Assembly (NCBI GenBank): GCA_004835665.1
Contig: RBKR01000001.1
Location: forward strand, 2,480,001-2,544,000
Length of the DNA stretch: 64,000 nt
Direction of reading: 5' to 3'
From: Phoma sp. XZ068
Taxonomy: Eukaryota > Ascomycota > Dothideomycetes > Pleosporales > Didymellaceae
Shown: piece by piece, positions 34,164-45,176 of the stretch
How positions within the stretch are numbered: the first letter of the stretch is position 1
How the letters are laid out: the number at the start of each line of letters is the position of its first letter
Translations under genes and position numbers: made by a program
The notes under the pieces: model-generated
Seen by the model: the letters and a program-made list of their open reading frames with translations, nothing else
Told to the model about the DNA's origin: nothing
Database searches by the model: none

Positions 34164-35097
34164 CTATATGACCACTTCTACACCACGCGCACCGGTAGCC
34201 CTCGACGAATTCGCTTTTGTTGCGTCTGGATGTTCTCGAAACGCAGACGGAAAGATATCTGATGTGATGGTTGTCGGGCGACTTGCAAGCGTGCAAGTCT
34301 GGGTGTCGCTGATGATGAGCGGAACATCGTCATCAAAGTGCCAGACTGGCATATGGATGATAGGATTTGGATTTGCAGAGTCTACTATCAGGTTAGCCCG
34401 AGCACGGCTGATCACGTCTTGGTTTGTAAGGGTACGTACCAGGCTCGAAACATGTCTCTCGGATATACAACCGAGTTCTTGTAGTCCCGTGTGGCGGGTG
34501 GACATGGTTAGTCGCAGCCTTCCTGTAGAAGACAAACTTCTTGCATTCTATCTTGTTGTTCAGGTATCGAGTATATGCTGTCACAGCTCTGACCGAGCAG
34601 CTGTCGCACTTGCAGTCACACTTTTCCCAAGACTGAATAGCTCCGCAGTGCATACACATTTCTTCTGAGCTATCGATCCACTCATTCCTACCGCCAGGCT
34701 CGGTACGCACGATTCTTGTCAAGCGACCAACATGCCAAGCACAGACCCTTTGCGGGAGTTGGACAACCTCTGTTTGCGCCACATCAGCTGCGAATGACAC
34801 AGGCGCGCAAGCCGGGCTGCTTGAAGACTGGAAGGATTTGAGAGGGTAGACTGCTTTGCACAGAACACAACGGAGGTGAGTTGGGTTAGAGGTCGGCTTT
34901 GCGAGGTAGCTGCGGACAGCAAGACGGGCACAGTGTGACAGGGTCCGGTTTTTGAGTCGAGGCGCGAGTGGTAGTGAATAATTCAAAACTCGATGCGTGA
35001 ACTTAAGAGCTAATATGCCATCTGGAGGCAAATAGTCGGCGATTTCGAGTATCAGCTCTGGAGGAAGACTGAGTAACGACAAGGTTGAGGAAGCCAT
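34164..35097 (-). CDS. F-box protein with Cys-rich (probably zinc-binding) region
   Basis: Two exons (35097-34440, 34384-34164) with a 55-nt intron (GTACGT donor, CTAACCTGATAG end) give 292 aa. Residues about 8-50 form an F-box-like motif (LLSLPPELILEIADYLPP, then ALKFTHRVLNY). This would recruit Skp1 and make the protein a substrate adaptor of an SCF ubiquitin ligase. Residues 77-180 hold many Cys residues: CVLCKAVYP, RVCAWHVGR, CMHCGAIQSWEKCDCKC and DSC, suggesting structural zinc. Unspliced reading would end nine codons after the donor, whereas splicing adds a 73-residue tail. The substrate is unknown. Confidence 0.8.
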
Positions 35098-37618
35098 GAT
35101 CGAGCTTGGTATACGGATGGACGCTCCCGGAAGATCTAAGTAGTCAGTATAACCCCTGTAGTCATTGTACCAGTGAATTGGGTACTGTAGAGACCGAATA
35201 ATGTGTCAGCCTGTCACAGGTGCGTGGGATGGTCAGGGCTTTGCTTGCGCGCCGGGCGTGAATCCGGGAGGGGGGTAAGAAGAAACGTCCATTGTGGCAG
35301 TGACCAACTGCCTGGGTCAAAGGCCCCTTTTGTTTGAAGTTTGCGGTCAGATGGTAGGAAAGCCATCTGATGTGAGGGTCATCTTTCAATGATGGCGCTT
35401 GACAAACCAGTTGAATAGTATTACAGTCTGTCGCTGAGATTGCTGTTGTAGACATGATCACTAGCGCCATAGCAGGCGTTTGATGGCTTGTTTGACATGC
35501 TTGTTGGCTGGCGGCCATTGACCTGGTACATGATAATGAACGTGATTGCGCTGCCAGGCGGCGAAGTCATCCTTCGAAATGCGCGTGACAAAGGGTATCC
35601 CGTGTGGAAAGGGTTAACAATCTGGTCACACAAGAAGGGACAACGGAATGCGATGTGATGACGGGTGCAAGGTGAGACAAGAATCGATCTGGATAATAAC
35701 GAGAGATTAGTCCTCTCGGGGTCCGTTTGTAGAAGATGGCTTTGATGTTGTGAGAAAGAAAGGGCTGTGCAGCCGTAAAAAGAGAATGGGCAGGAGCTGC
35801 CACGGCAGGTGTAGCCGAGCCGTTGACGACCCTGAATGCATCCACAATCATCATCACAACGGGTCAGATGAGGCTCGTCAACGCGCTGTGCATCATACAG
35901 GAGACAGGTGCGCATAGCACTGCCAGGTTGCTTGAACGGTGAGTTGTTTGATATTTAGTAGCACCGAAGCTGACGTTACGGAACTGTTGACGGGATTCCG
36001 ACCGCCGAACGCAAGCCCGGCATACAACCGTGTGCATGGTGCTGCAAGCTGTGCGTTTGAAGGTTGCTAGTCTGCAGAAGCGCTGCAACCGCAGCGATGG
36101 CATGCGTGCCCCGTACCCGCTTAAGCCTCATCTGGAAAGAAGCCCGTCCTGGAACTCGGATTAAAGAGGACCAAGATGTCCCGTTGCGAGTTGATAATCG
36201 CAGCGCAGCATCAATGATTAACATGTCCGTCAGCCGTATGTGGTCTTATTGATGGGATCGCTGTGCGAACTCTCCTGCACATGTACATGACCAGCAGCCA
36301 CATGTCGATGCCACGATTGACGTCTGCTGGTCATTGGACACTATCGACGACATCGTGGCAGCCCCGCACCATAGTGGGCTGGCAATCGAGTAGTCTGCGA
36401 TGAGGGAGGGTAACAATGGTCACGCTGACAGCTAATGAGTGCATTCTCCTGCCGAAGACGGACGGCGCAGACGGAGTGGCCTATGCGGGCAGTGGTTGGG
36501 CCCGAGGTGGGGTGTGCAGGAAGGCATGGCATGCATCCCTTTTCAGACTTTTCTGCAGCCATGCGTCCGGTAGGGCAGAGGGGATCGTTGGGCTGCGAAC
36601 ACGGCGGTTCGCAGACGCTGCTGCAGAGGACGACTGCTCGCAGCGCGTGGCCGTCTGGGGTGCTGCGTGTATCAAAGCACTGAGACCCTCCAGGGTCCAC
36701 GTGCGGCAGCGGGAAAAGGAGAGCGCGGCCTGGCGGCGTCTGGCGGGAACAGATGTGGCCCTACCTTGGTGTGCTCGTAGCCGAAGAAGGGTTGTTGGTG
36801 GTGCTCGAAGACGCTCACCCATCGCTAGCGCTTCGCGCAGCATGCACATCGCGCAGCGTCGAGGACGGCCTGCAGCTGCCACAAACGTCATGTCGGCAAA
36901 TTCTGATCCTGGCCGCCTGGCCGTGCCCCCGGGCGAGGGCCGCCGCGACGAGGCCGTGAGGATGTGAGGACGTGGGCATGTTGGACGGGCAGCGCGAGGC
37001 TGCGGGCCTGGCAACGACGACAGAGCGGCTGCACGACGGCCGCGGGCCCAGCAGTTGATTGCGTGCGCCGTCGAGGCTAACTGCATCTTTCAATCTCCCT
37101 CCGCTCCTCACGACCCACGGGCCTGAGCGCGAGCGCTTGGCCAGGGTTAGCGTACGACTAATATGTATGTGAGGAATATCCCCCTTCGAAACCGCTCCGC
37201 GAGTCTTCCCGTACCAACCCTTCCTTGACCTCCGCTCAGCTGTGCTGCCCCTCGGTTACCTCACCTGCATATCTGTAGAGTGAACCGCAGTCGTTCCTTA
37301 ATCCTGCGTCGAGTCTCTGGTGTTGCATTTCTCGGTAAGCGGCAGGACCCTCTCTCGACCCTCTCCGCATCCTAGGAGCGCGCCAAAAATTCTGCGCTTC
37401 CGAGACCTCATTTCCCGCCCCCATTCCGTGCATACTCACGCCCGCCCGACCGACTCCGCTCTTTTGCCTGCAATTGACTGCCTCTCTCTGACACGGTGTG
37501 CAGCAGGGCTTTGCTGCTCTCTCGGAACCTTGGCCATCCGTCCACAGACGACCGCGATATTATTGCCGCCGACCGACGAACACCGCCGCCGCACCCACGC
37601 ATCCACGTCCCGCCGGCC
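35098..37618. other. intergenic 2.5 kb, no accepted gene
   Basis: The upstream flanks of the F-box gene (-) and the 401-aa protein gene (+). Its right half is GC-rich and produces long overlapping frames on both strands (about 36,416-37,086). They have Arg/Ala-rich unstructured translations and I do not accept them. Confidence 0.5.
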
Positions 37619-39091
37619 ATGTCCTACTACAACGACCCCTCCTGGCCTGCCCCGGCCCCCGGCCGCCAGTCGTCGTGGGAGCAGCCGCAGCCACCCTCGC
37701 GCTCAGGTACCGGACACAGTCTCAATCCCCGTGGCAGGACACCGAGTAACATGGATCCAGGCGCCAGCTCGACCGTGAACCGGGACGAGGCCAATGCCTT
37801 TGTCGCGCAATTTGACGGTACGTCATGGAAGGATGGGGACGTCGCAGGCGCCAGTGCGGTGCTGGCAGTGACAGCGCATGCCCGATGGTCTCTGAACCCG
37901 GACTAATACATTCTCCGCAGAAGTCGAACGCGCCGCCGAGAACCTCGCCAAGGGTGGAAAGCCATTCGGCGGATACCCTCCCACCACGCCCCAGGCGGCG
38001 AGCGGTAGCCGTCGCGAGTCGATGCCCATGATGGGTGCGCCCCGTCCGTACCCCGAGCAGCAAGGTACGCCAGCACCACCCACTTGACTTGGAGAACACC
38101 GACTGACGGACACAGACGCTCGCTTCGGCGGCCAGCAGCGCCACCACTCGGTCAGCGAGTACGACGGCATTCGATCCCACTCGGCCTCGAATGCGCAGGG
38201 CTTCTACCAGAACCAGCGCTTTGCGCCTCGACCCAACGATGCGGACCAGATGGCGCAGGCAAAGCGACGGATGGCTGCTCAGCGCGAGCGTGAGCTGCGC
38301 AACTACCACCAGGAGCAGCAATATCACAGAAGTAAGGACTCAGAGTCAGGGCAACAATAGAGGAAGGATTGTGGTTGACTAGGATAATAGACGTTTCGGG
38401 ATCTGGATCCAAGTCGGACCGCTCCATGAGCCCCAATGCCATGAATGAAGACGACCGCCGCGAACTCATCGCCCGCCAGCATCGTGCCCTGTACGGCGAG
38501 AACTCAGCCCTCTACAATAACAACCCTACTTCCAGCCAGGATGTCCGCGTCCAGTCTGCCGGTCCTGGCCGTGGAGCATCTCCCCTGGCTTTCGATCCCT
38601 TCGGCATGCAGGCGCAGAATGCTTCCGGCGAGGCTGCTGTTCAAATGCCCCCGCGAGGAGACAAGGACGCCGCTGGTGGAGCCCAGGAGGCCCGTGCCAA
38701 CAGCAACTCGTCCCCTTCTTCCCATCAGAACCCAGCCTTTGGTCTGTTCGACGCACAGCAGGCTAGCCGCACTTCGAACTCCTCCCCCGGTGGTTCTCCT
38801 CCTGTACCGGGCACCAAGGCCAATGGCTCTGGAGTCGCCCCCATTGGCACTCGTCCTGCCCCCAACCAGCATCAGCCGGCTGGTGCTGCCCTCGGCAAGC
38901 GGGCTACTACACCTCTCCCGTCGCCGCTCGGCTACAGCGCTTACAACGCCAGCGAACAACACAACGTCGCTACTACGTCTTCTTCTTTGAACCCTTCGTC
39001 GACGATTACCGACAAGGGTGCTGCTATCTGGAACAACGGCCCTTGGGGCAACACATCTAACCAGGGTGTGCAAGCCTCGGTCTGGGGCTAA
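37619..39091 (+). CDS. fungal-specific Gln/Pro-rich protein, function unknown
   Basis: Five exons (37619-37706, 37761-37817, 37921-38064, 38116-38331, 38391-39091) with introns of 54, 103, 51 and 59 nt give 401 aa. All joins are in phase and each recovers sensible sequence, for example AQFDEVERAAENLAKGG. It starts MSYYNDPSWPAPAPG. A short charged helical region follows near 37-55, then a Met/Arg/Gln helix (QMAQAKRRMAAQRERELRN) near 145-165. The rest is Ser/Pro/Asn/Gln-rich and probably disordered. I think it is conserved among filamentous ascomycetes, but I cannot name a function. Confidence 0.82.
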
Positions 39092-39862
39092 AACGGAGTT
39101 TTGATTAGGGAGTCTTGATGCACATCTGGAGTTTCTGCATTTCAAGGTGTCCTAGGCATTCGTGTCGGCTTTCCAACAAATATCCACAGGCGGAACAGGT
39201 TATGGGTAGTCGGCGAAAAATTACCCTGGGTTCCAGTCATGCTTTTACGGCGCGTTTGTCTGCATCTGGGTCTGGCTGAAGATGATATACCTTTCAGTGT
39301 GGGTTACAAGGGGTGTTTACTTGTGGGGTCAAAGGTTGTCCTCATGTCTTTCACTTTATGGGTCGGTGGGGAGTTCTTGCGGGTTTTTTTGGTTTCTGAT
39401 GCTTCGGTCGCTAGTCTTACGATCTGGTAGGATCTGGTTGGGAGCATATGCGACATGGAGCGGTGGACTTGTTCCAGCTCCTGTAATGTTGGGACGTTAT
39501 GTATAGGATGGCACACTGGCAACAATGCGAAAAAAGTTGTTTTGGGGCAACAGACTTCCACGGAGTGTGAACACGAGATCTGAATAGTACAAGCTCTGGC
39601 CAATCAAAGCTTTGACGACTCTCTTAGTCTGGGGTAAAGCAGTGAAAGGGTCGTGGTGTGCGATGCGCCTGTGCGTTCTGCTAGCCGCGGCACGCTAAGC
39701 TAACCCTGACCACCCCCGACTCGGTCCATTTCTCGAAGGTGGCCTCTCTGCTAGCTAAGACCCCCCGACGAGCGACTACCCACCACAATCCATCTCACGT
39801 CCACCACCTCCATCCACGCTCCTTCGGTCTGCTTCTCCCGGTCCCTGTAATACACGAACAAC
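39092..39862. other. intergenic, Sec61 beta promoter
   Basis: About 770 bp between two plus-strand genes. Nothing beyond a pyrimidine-rich stretch before the next start was seen. Confidence 0.5.
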
Positions 39863-40667
39863 ATGGTGAGTGACTATGCTCTCCTCAGTCAATTGGCCTC
39901 TACGGTGCGCGCACAGAGGACAGATGGCCGCCGGTCGTAGCACATGCGACCACAGTATTCGATGGCTAGGCACCGCAATCGGTGGACCTGCGATACCCGT
40001 ATCTCTTCCTGTTGCGTTGGGACCATTGTTCTTCCCTTAGGCCGCTTTACCAGCTTCAGACCATCGTTCTTCACATGTCGAGAGCCGTGCATGCCATGCT
40101 CTTGAACGCAGTAACTAACATACTTTCAACAGTCTGCTCCGCGCCCCACCTCCCCCGTCAACAATGCCGCGTCCGGCACAACGACTGCGCGCCCTGCCTC
40201 CCCCAAGCCCCCGGGTGGCCCTGCCACCGTTATGCGCAGGAAGGCTGCTGCCGACCGCGCTGAGAAGGTCTCCAACCAGCGACCAAGCAGCACACGGGCC
40301 GCCGGTGCCGGTGGTAGCTCAAGCACTATGCTGAGTAAGTCTTATTCCGAAGCAGACGATCCTCGAGAGAAGAGATGCAGCTATGAAGCCAGTATGGCAC
40401 GGGGCGGTTTATGAGACAAGATTGGGAACGGAGGAAACTTTCTGAACGGGCTACGTAACCGAACATGTGCTAATACATCTCTAGGGCTCTACACCGATGA
40501 GTCCCCCGGTCTCAAGGTCGACCCCGTCGTAGTCATGACCCTGTCTGTTGTCTTCATCTTCAGTGTTGTCGCTCTGCACGGTAAGTTCACTATCAATTTT
40601 TAAAACATCCATATAACTGACATATCTCTCAGTCATGGCCAAGGTCGCCCGCCGTTTCACCGCATAA
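39863..40667 (+). CDS. SBH1: Sec61 complex beta subunit (Sbh1-like)
   Basis: Four exons (39863-39865, 40133-40334, 40485-40580, 40633-40667) with introns of 267, 150 and 52 nt give 111 aa. The first coding exon is only the ATG, directly followed by a GTGAGT donor. The protein has a Pro/Ala/Ser-rich cytosolic N-terminus, a basic VMRRKAAADRAEK stretch, the family signature LRLYTDESPGLKVDPVVV, and one C-terminal helix (MTLSVVFIFSVVALHVM) ending VARRFTA. Sec61 beta is the small tail-anchored subunit of the ER translocon. Length and the signature agree with the family. Confidence 0.95.
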
Positions 40668-41900
40668 TTCACCCACAACCACAATCTTCCACTATACCAC
40701 CACTAAATTCCACTCGGTGGGCGCTGAGCATCAGCCGCGCCACAACACCGATTCCTCGCGCCTTTTTTTCTTCCGTCGAACGGCTCATCGCTTGGGAAGA
40801 CTGGAAAAGCATATGATTTGATTACCTGATACCTGATGTGCGCTATGGGGCATTTGGGCTGCGCTTACCTTGGGGATCTGCATGCTGTATTATATGTCTA
40901 CAAATGAATGGGACTTCGCACGATTGCTTGCACCAATGCACGATAGTGATTGACATGATCGAGGAGGCTTCGGCTTGCCTGACTACCAACCCTTTGAGTT
41001 GTCATATTCGGCCATGCTTCTCCAACACCGCTATTGATATATATCCATGGATATATTGGTAAACACTGCATGCAACTCCACCGATCCCGGTTCTGAAATG
41101 GCAAATTTAGATGGTAATTTATTTCCAACAGGGGCTGACGGTTCTGTTGACATGAGGTTCAAAAGGCGAATGCTTCTTTGACTAAGCACAGCGCGTAACC
41201 TATCGTATCCTCAATTTGTGAAAACAGCATTCCATTCAAGCCTCCACGGTCAAACCTGAGGTGTGGTCTGTACACGCCTGCCGCCACTTCGCTAGCACGA
41301 TTCATGAAAGACTGCCCCACCTCGGAATTGCAACTCAAGAAAGCTACCCCACCACCCTTTGTCGTCACCGCTCTCTCGATGGGCAGCTCGATGCGGAGCT
41401 CGATCTCAGCTCGATTCAATGTGCATGTGTCAGTTATTAGCGAGTGCTAGCACCAAGACATCAGTTCCAGAAGTATCCAGCGGTAGCAATGCTTGGGTGT
41501 TGCGTCACGTTGACCTCGGTCAGTCCACCACAGCTGAAGCAATTGACGGCAATTACTTTGCCTTTCCCCTTCATTGCAAATGGATGTGTCCGAGAAACCT
41601 ATCATATACTTGAAGCACAACCAGCGGAGCAATCCCAATAGCCATTGAGTATACACACCGCAAAGACAGCCAGAGAAGTCTCCACCCGTGCCTAGAAGCC
41701 GAGGTTCACCGCATTCAAAACGTAGGGTATCCGCTTGAGCCTCACTTGGTAGTCGCAAACAGGCTTCCGTGTCAAGCTCCCTTGTCGCTTTGAAATCAAT
41801 TGCACTTTGGTATTGATATACACTGCCCCTCGCCCGTCTTGTAGACCCTCATCAACACACCAAACTTCCCAGTCTAAAACAAACCCACGCAAACATCAGA
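40668..41900. other. intergenic 1.2 kb
   Basis: The 3' flank of SBH1 and the promoter of the oxidoreductase. An 18-bp AT-rich palindrome centred on CCATGG lies at 41,039-41,056. No gene was accepted. Confidence 0.5.
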
Positions 41901-42959
41901 ATGCCGGGACAACAAACAAAGCAATGGGTTCTATCCAACCCTCCTCACGCTGACCCCGTCCTCGAAGGCGACAACGCTACATTCAAGCTCGAGAATGTCA
42001 CACTTCCTGAGGTTGGCGCCGATCAGGTCCTCGTCAAGACACGCTACCTCTCGAACGACCCTGCACAGCGCGGATGGATTCAGAAGGGTATGGACCCGGA
42101 GCGTCTCTACGTTCCCCCTGTCCAGAAGGGCGAGGTCATGCGGTCGTACGTTATCGGCGAGGTTGTCGAGTCAAACGCCGCCAGCTTGAAGAAGGGCACA
42201 CTTGTCACTGGTGCCCTGGGCTGGACCGAGTACGCTGTCGTCAAGGCCAACGAGGTCCGCCCCGTTGCTGGCGACGAGAAGGCCGGTATTCGCGTTACGA
42301 ATTACATCGGTTCCCTCGGTGGCCCAGGTCTCACAGCATACTACGGTATCACTGACATTGCGCGCGCGACAAAGGACGACACCGTTGTCGTTTCTGGCGC
42401 TGCAGGTGCTACTGGTAGCATGGTTGTCCAGATTGCCAAACACTTGATCGGCTGCAAGAAGGTTATTGGTATCGCTGGTGGCGAGAAGAAGTGCAAGTGG
42501 GTCGAAAGCCTAGGTGCCGATATTTGCGTGGACTACAAGGCCGCTACTTTCAAGGAGGACCTCAAGAAGGCCACCGAAGGCTACGTTGAGGTCTACTTCG
42601 ATAACGTCGGTGGCGAGATCCTCGACCTTATGCTCTCGCGCATCAAGCGCTTCGGCCGCGTTGCTGCTTGCGGTGCTATCGCAACCTACAACGACCCGAA
42701 CGCAGGTGTCAAGAACTGGTTCGAGATTATCGCCAACAGGATTGAGGTTAGAGGTTTTATTGTTCTTGATGCGATGGCCTCGGGTAAGGCTGGAGACATG
42801 CTGGGAGCTATTACTCAGGGCATCAAGGATGGCAAGATCAAGATCGACCCTGAGAGCGAGACTGTTGTGCCCACCAAGTTCGAGGATGTGCCCAAGACAT
42901 GGGCAACACTCTTTACCGGAGGCAACCAGGGCAAGCTTGTTACTGAGATCAAGGCATAA
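41901..42959 (+). CDS. NADPH-dependent MDR-family oxidoreductase (zinc-independent, PTGR/curcumin-reductase-like)
   Basis: A single exon of 352 aa, the usual length for this family. The N-terminal GroES-like part has LVKTRYLSNDPAQRGWI and MRSYVIGEVVES. The Rossmann part has GPGLTAYYGITDI, the AAGATGSMVVQIAK nucleotide motif, and YFDNVGGEILDLMLSRI. The catalytic-zinc Cys/His set of alcohol dehydrogenases is absent. Members reduce activated double bonds of enals, enones or prostaglandin-like substrates with NADPH in the cytosol. The substrate here is unknown. It converges with the Dabb-GFA gene, with only 73 bp between stops. Confidence 0.93.
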   Translation: MPGQQTKQWVLSNPPHADPVLEGDNATFKLENVTLPEVGADQVLVKTRYLSNDPAQRGWIQKGMDPERLYVPPVQKGEVMRSYVIGEVVESNAASLKKGTLVTGALGWTEYAVVKANEVRPVAGDEKAGIRVTNYIGSLGGPGLTAYYGITDIARATKDDTVVVSGAAGATGSMVVQIAKHLIGCKKVIGIAGGEKKCKWVESLGADICVDYKAATFKEDLKKATEGYVEVYFDNVGGEILDLMLSRIKRFGRVAACGAIATYNDPNAGVKNWFEIIANRIEVRGFIVLDAMASGKAGDMLGAITQGIKDGKIKIDPESETVVPTKFEDVPKTWATLFTGGNQGKLVTEIKA

Positions 42960-43032
42960 ATTGCAGACTTGACTGGAAATGAATGTAAATAAATTGAACA
43001 TCATATTTACTTTTGCTACTATGCTCTCCATC

Positions 43033-43869
43033 TTACGCCCCATTCACACCATTGACGCCATTGCTCTTCGCAACACTTTTCGTGGATGCTGGTTGACCCA
43101 ACGCCCTCTTCAGATCCTGAGCCCAGCTCAACGCCCCTTCCGCAAAGATCTCTCCACCAGCCTCAAGCTCATTCCCACCATCCAGCAGCAGCGTCCTTAC
43201 AATAACCTTCTCAGGCATCGCATCCTGATGATGGTATATATGGCTCGTACACCTCGGACAAAAGTAACAATGCACATCCTTCCCACTCGCCCCCTCATAC
43301 GCATACTCGCCCGTCCTGCCCGCCAGAATCCTCAACGCCTCCCGCGGAACAATGTAATTGCAACTATACGGCCCCCCACCCAACTTCTTGCACGTATCGC
43401 AGTGACATACGATATGCTTCAACTCCTCCTCTTCACTAACAACGACTTCCCAGCTCACATCCCCACAGTGGCAAGCTCCCTTCCACACGCCCCCGAGTCC
43501 CACCGGCTTCCTTGGCTTCGGCCCAAAAAGGACACCGTCTTTGATATCAACGACCACACTATCTTCAATAAGCGGTTTCGCATTGCGGGAGAACTCAGCA
43601 TGCACTTCGTCTTGTAGCAGGTAGTAATCGAGGTGTTCCTGGGACGCGAATTCCAGAATGAAGCCGTGTGTCATGTCCTTGCTGAAGGGCTCCCAGGAGT
43701 TGTTTTGGCCCATGCGGAGAGAGAGCATGTATGGTTTTCCTGTGTCGGGGTGGAGGCAGCGCTGCTGGAGGGCTTGGAAGGCGGTGAAGTGGGTTTGGAA
43801 GGTTGTCCATGGGATGTCGGGGCGGTATTTGAAGAGGACTATGTGGGTTATTGGGGTGGGGGATGACAT
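43033..43869 (-). CDS. fusion of stress-responsive A/B barrel (Dabb) and GFA-type zinc domain
   Basis: A single exon of 278 aa from the ATG at 43869. The frame continues upstream to another ATG at 43974, which would add 35 residues. I prefer 43869 because the Dabb domain begins at once (PITHIVLFKYRPDIPW). Residues 5-110 are Dabb-like, ending with MTHGFILEFASQEHLDYYLL and DSVVVDIKDGV. Residues 125-240 are GFA/Mss4-like with the zinc ligands CHCG, CHCDTC and CPRC. GFA domains bind glutathione or other small thiol adducts, and Dabb domains occur in stress proteins and in polyketide cyclases. The fused role is unknown. Confidence 0.85.
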   Translation of the reverse strand: MSSPTPITHIVLFKYRPDIPWTTFQTHFTAFQALQQRCLHPDTGKPYMLSLRMGQNNSWEPFSKDMTHGFILEFASQEHLDYYLLQDEVHAEFSRNAKPLIEDSVVVDIKDGVLFGPKPRKPVGLGGVWKGACHCGDVSWEVVVSEEEELKHIVCHCDTCKKLGGGPYSCNYIVPREALRILAGRTGEYAYEGASGKDVHCYFCPRCTSHIYHHQDAMPEKVIVRTLLLDGGNELEAGGEIFAEGALSWAQDLKRALGQPASTKSVAKSNGVNGVNGA

Positions 43870-45176
43870 TGTGTAGGCCGGGTGTGATGTGTTCTCGCTT
43901 TTAAGCTTCTGGGGTGTATTGCACTGGAGGATGGCGTCGATTGACGGGAGTTGATGTTTGGGTTGCTGGTGCATTCAGCTTCTTGCACGGCGCACTTGAT
44001 CGTTATCCTGGAGAAGCTGGGGAAGTTGGGTAAACACCCATTTTATACAACGTCGTGACTACCATCGAAAGCTGGATCGGCAGTGTTGGTAGCTCGTTTT
44101 TGTTCGTGCGCTCAATCTTCTTTACTACGTGCGGCACAAGTCTTGCTTAAGTGTTGTTGGAGAAGTTCTCTAGCTAGAAGGATGTGCCGCTAGTGACGGA
44201 ATTGGATACTACGTTGAGTGAGGTTGCACCGGTCAGCTCTTTTGTCGCAAAGATGCAATCCAAGAAGAAACTACTTTCTTTTTTATCTCCAAGGCAATCC
44301 TAATCTCCAAATACAGCACCGTTGTAAGCTAAAGCCCATTCGGGACATTTATTGTTGGCTGTATCAACCGGTTGCTCATCCGGTAAAAATAGCAATATTC
44401 CCATGCTGCTTTTGCAATCATGGACTTTATTGAGCCAACAAACCCCACGCATACCCTGTATTTAAGCACATACCGCAGACACGCAATGCGCTGCCTGATC
44501 TGTGTTTCAAGACTCCACCGAACTCAGATCTGCAATGCTTTACAGATTCCACACAGATGCTGACGACGATCATCATGATCCCGGCCCGTGCAACCGCACT
44601 CGTAACGAAGAACGTTCGAAATTCCATGCAGACCCTAAAACATCCACATCATGCCCGAACAGCCGCGCGGGCGCAGCTCAGCCGACAACGTGTGCTGGTG
44701 GATCAATGTTGAGCGAAATTTAACCGGTGCTACTGGGCATATTATCCGTCTGTCAGCCGCGATACCATCCCATGGTGGGGCAGCTTCGATAGCTGCCCCA
44801 CCATGAAGTACAACCGCGGAGTGTCGGCAAGCTCTTTAAACCTTCAACCTCATCACCGGCGTGAGAATGCAGAGTCCAAAGCACTGTCGACTGCGGAAAT
44901 TAATTTTTGCGCCACCTTGCAGTATGCTGTTGATCCCATATAATGAACTGCACGGTGATTTACATTGATGCGGGGTACAAGTAGGTACAGTATTCAAAAC
45001 ATAAGGCCTGCGCGAAGAAGGGTAAATGGGCTCCGGGAGCTTAGCCACCCTGGGTAAAAACCAGCTGTAACTACACGGTAGAAGACGCAGGGCCGTGGTT
45101 ATTTCGTGTTTAGCGCGCAGTATATACCGGTCCGGTGCCCAAATTCTTGCAGCAACCAGGGACTTTGTTGAAGGTC
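43870..45176. other. intergenic 1.3 kb with a perfect hairpin
   Basis: Promoter regions of two divergent genes. The notable element is the 15-bp perfect inverted repeat at 44,771-44,805, listed separately. No gene was accepted. Confidence 0.5.
44771..44805. repeat. perfect 15-bp inverted repeat (hairpin)
   Basis: CATGGTGGGGCAGCT at 44771-44785, a 5-nt loop TCGAT, then its exact reverse complement at 44791-44805. CCGCG words lie about 15 nt outside each arm and may extend the pairing imperfectly. No transcription unit is assigned here. Confidence 0.85.

Noticed and set aside
36416..37086. Overlapping frames of 183 (plus) and 201 (minus) codons
   Set aside because: Both lie in GC-rich DNA where stops are rare. 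Translations are Arg/Ala-rich without hydrophobic core patterning, and neither has a supported start or splice context.
41039..41056. 18-bp palindrome ATATATCCATGGATATAT
   Set aside because: It is AT-rich and short. Such palindromes are expected by chance in AT-rich intergenic DNA, and nothing around it supports a function.
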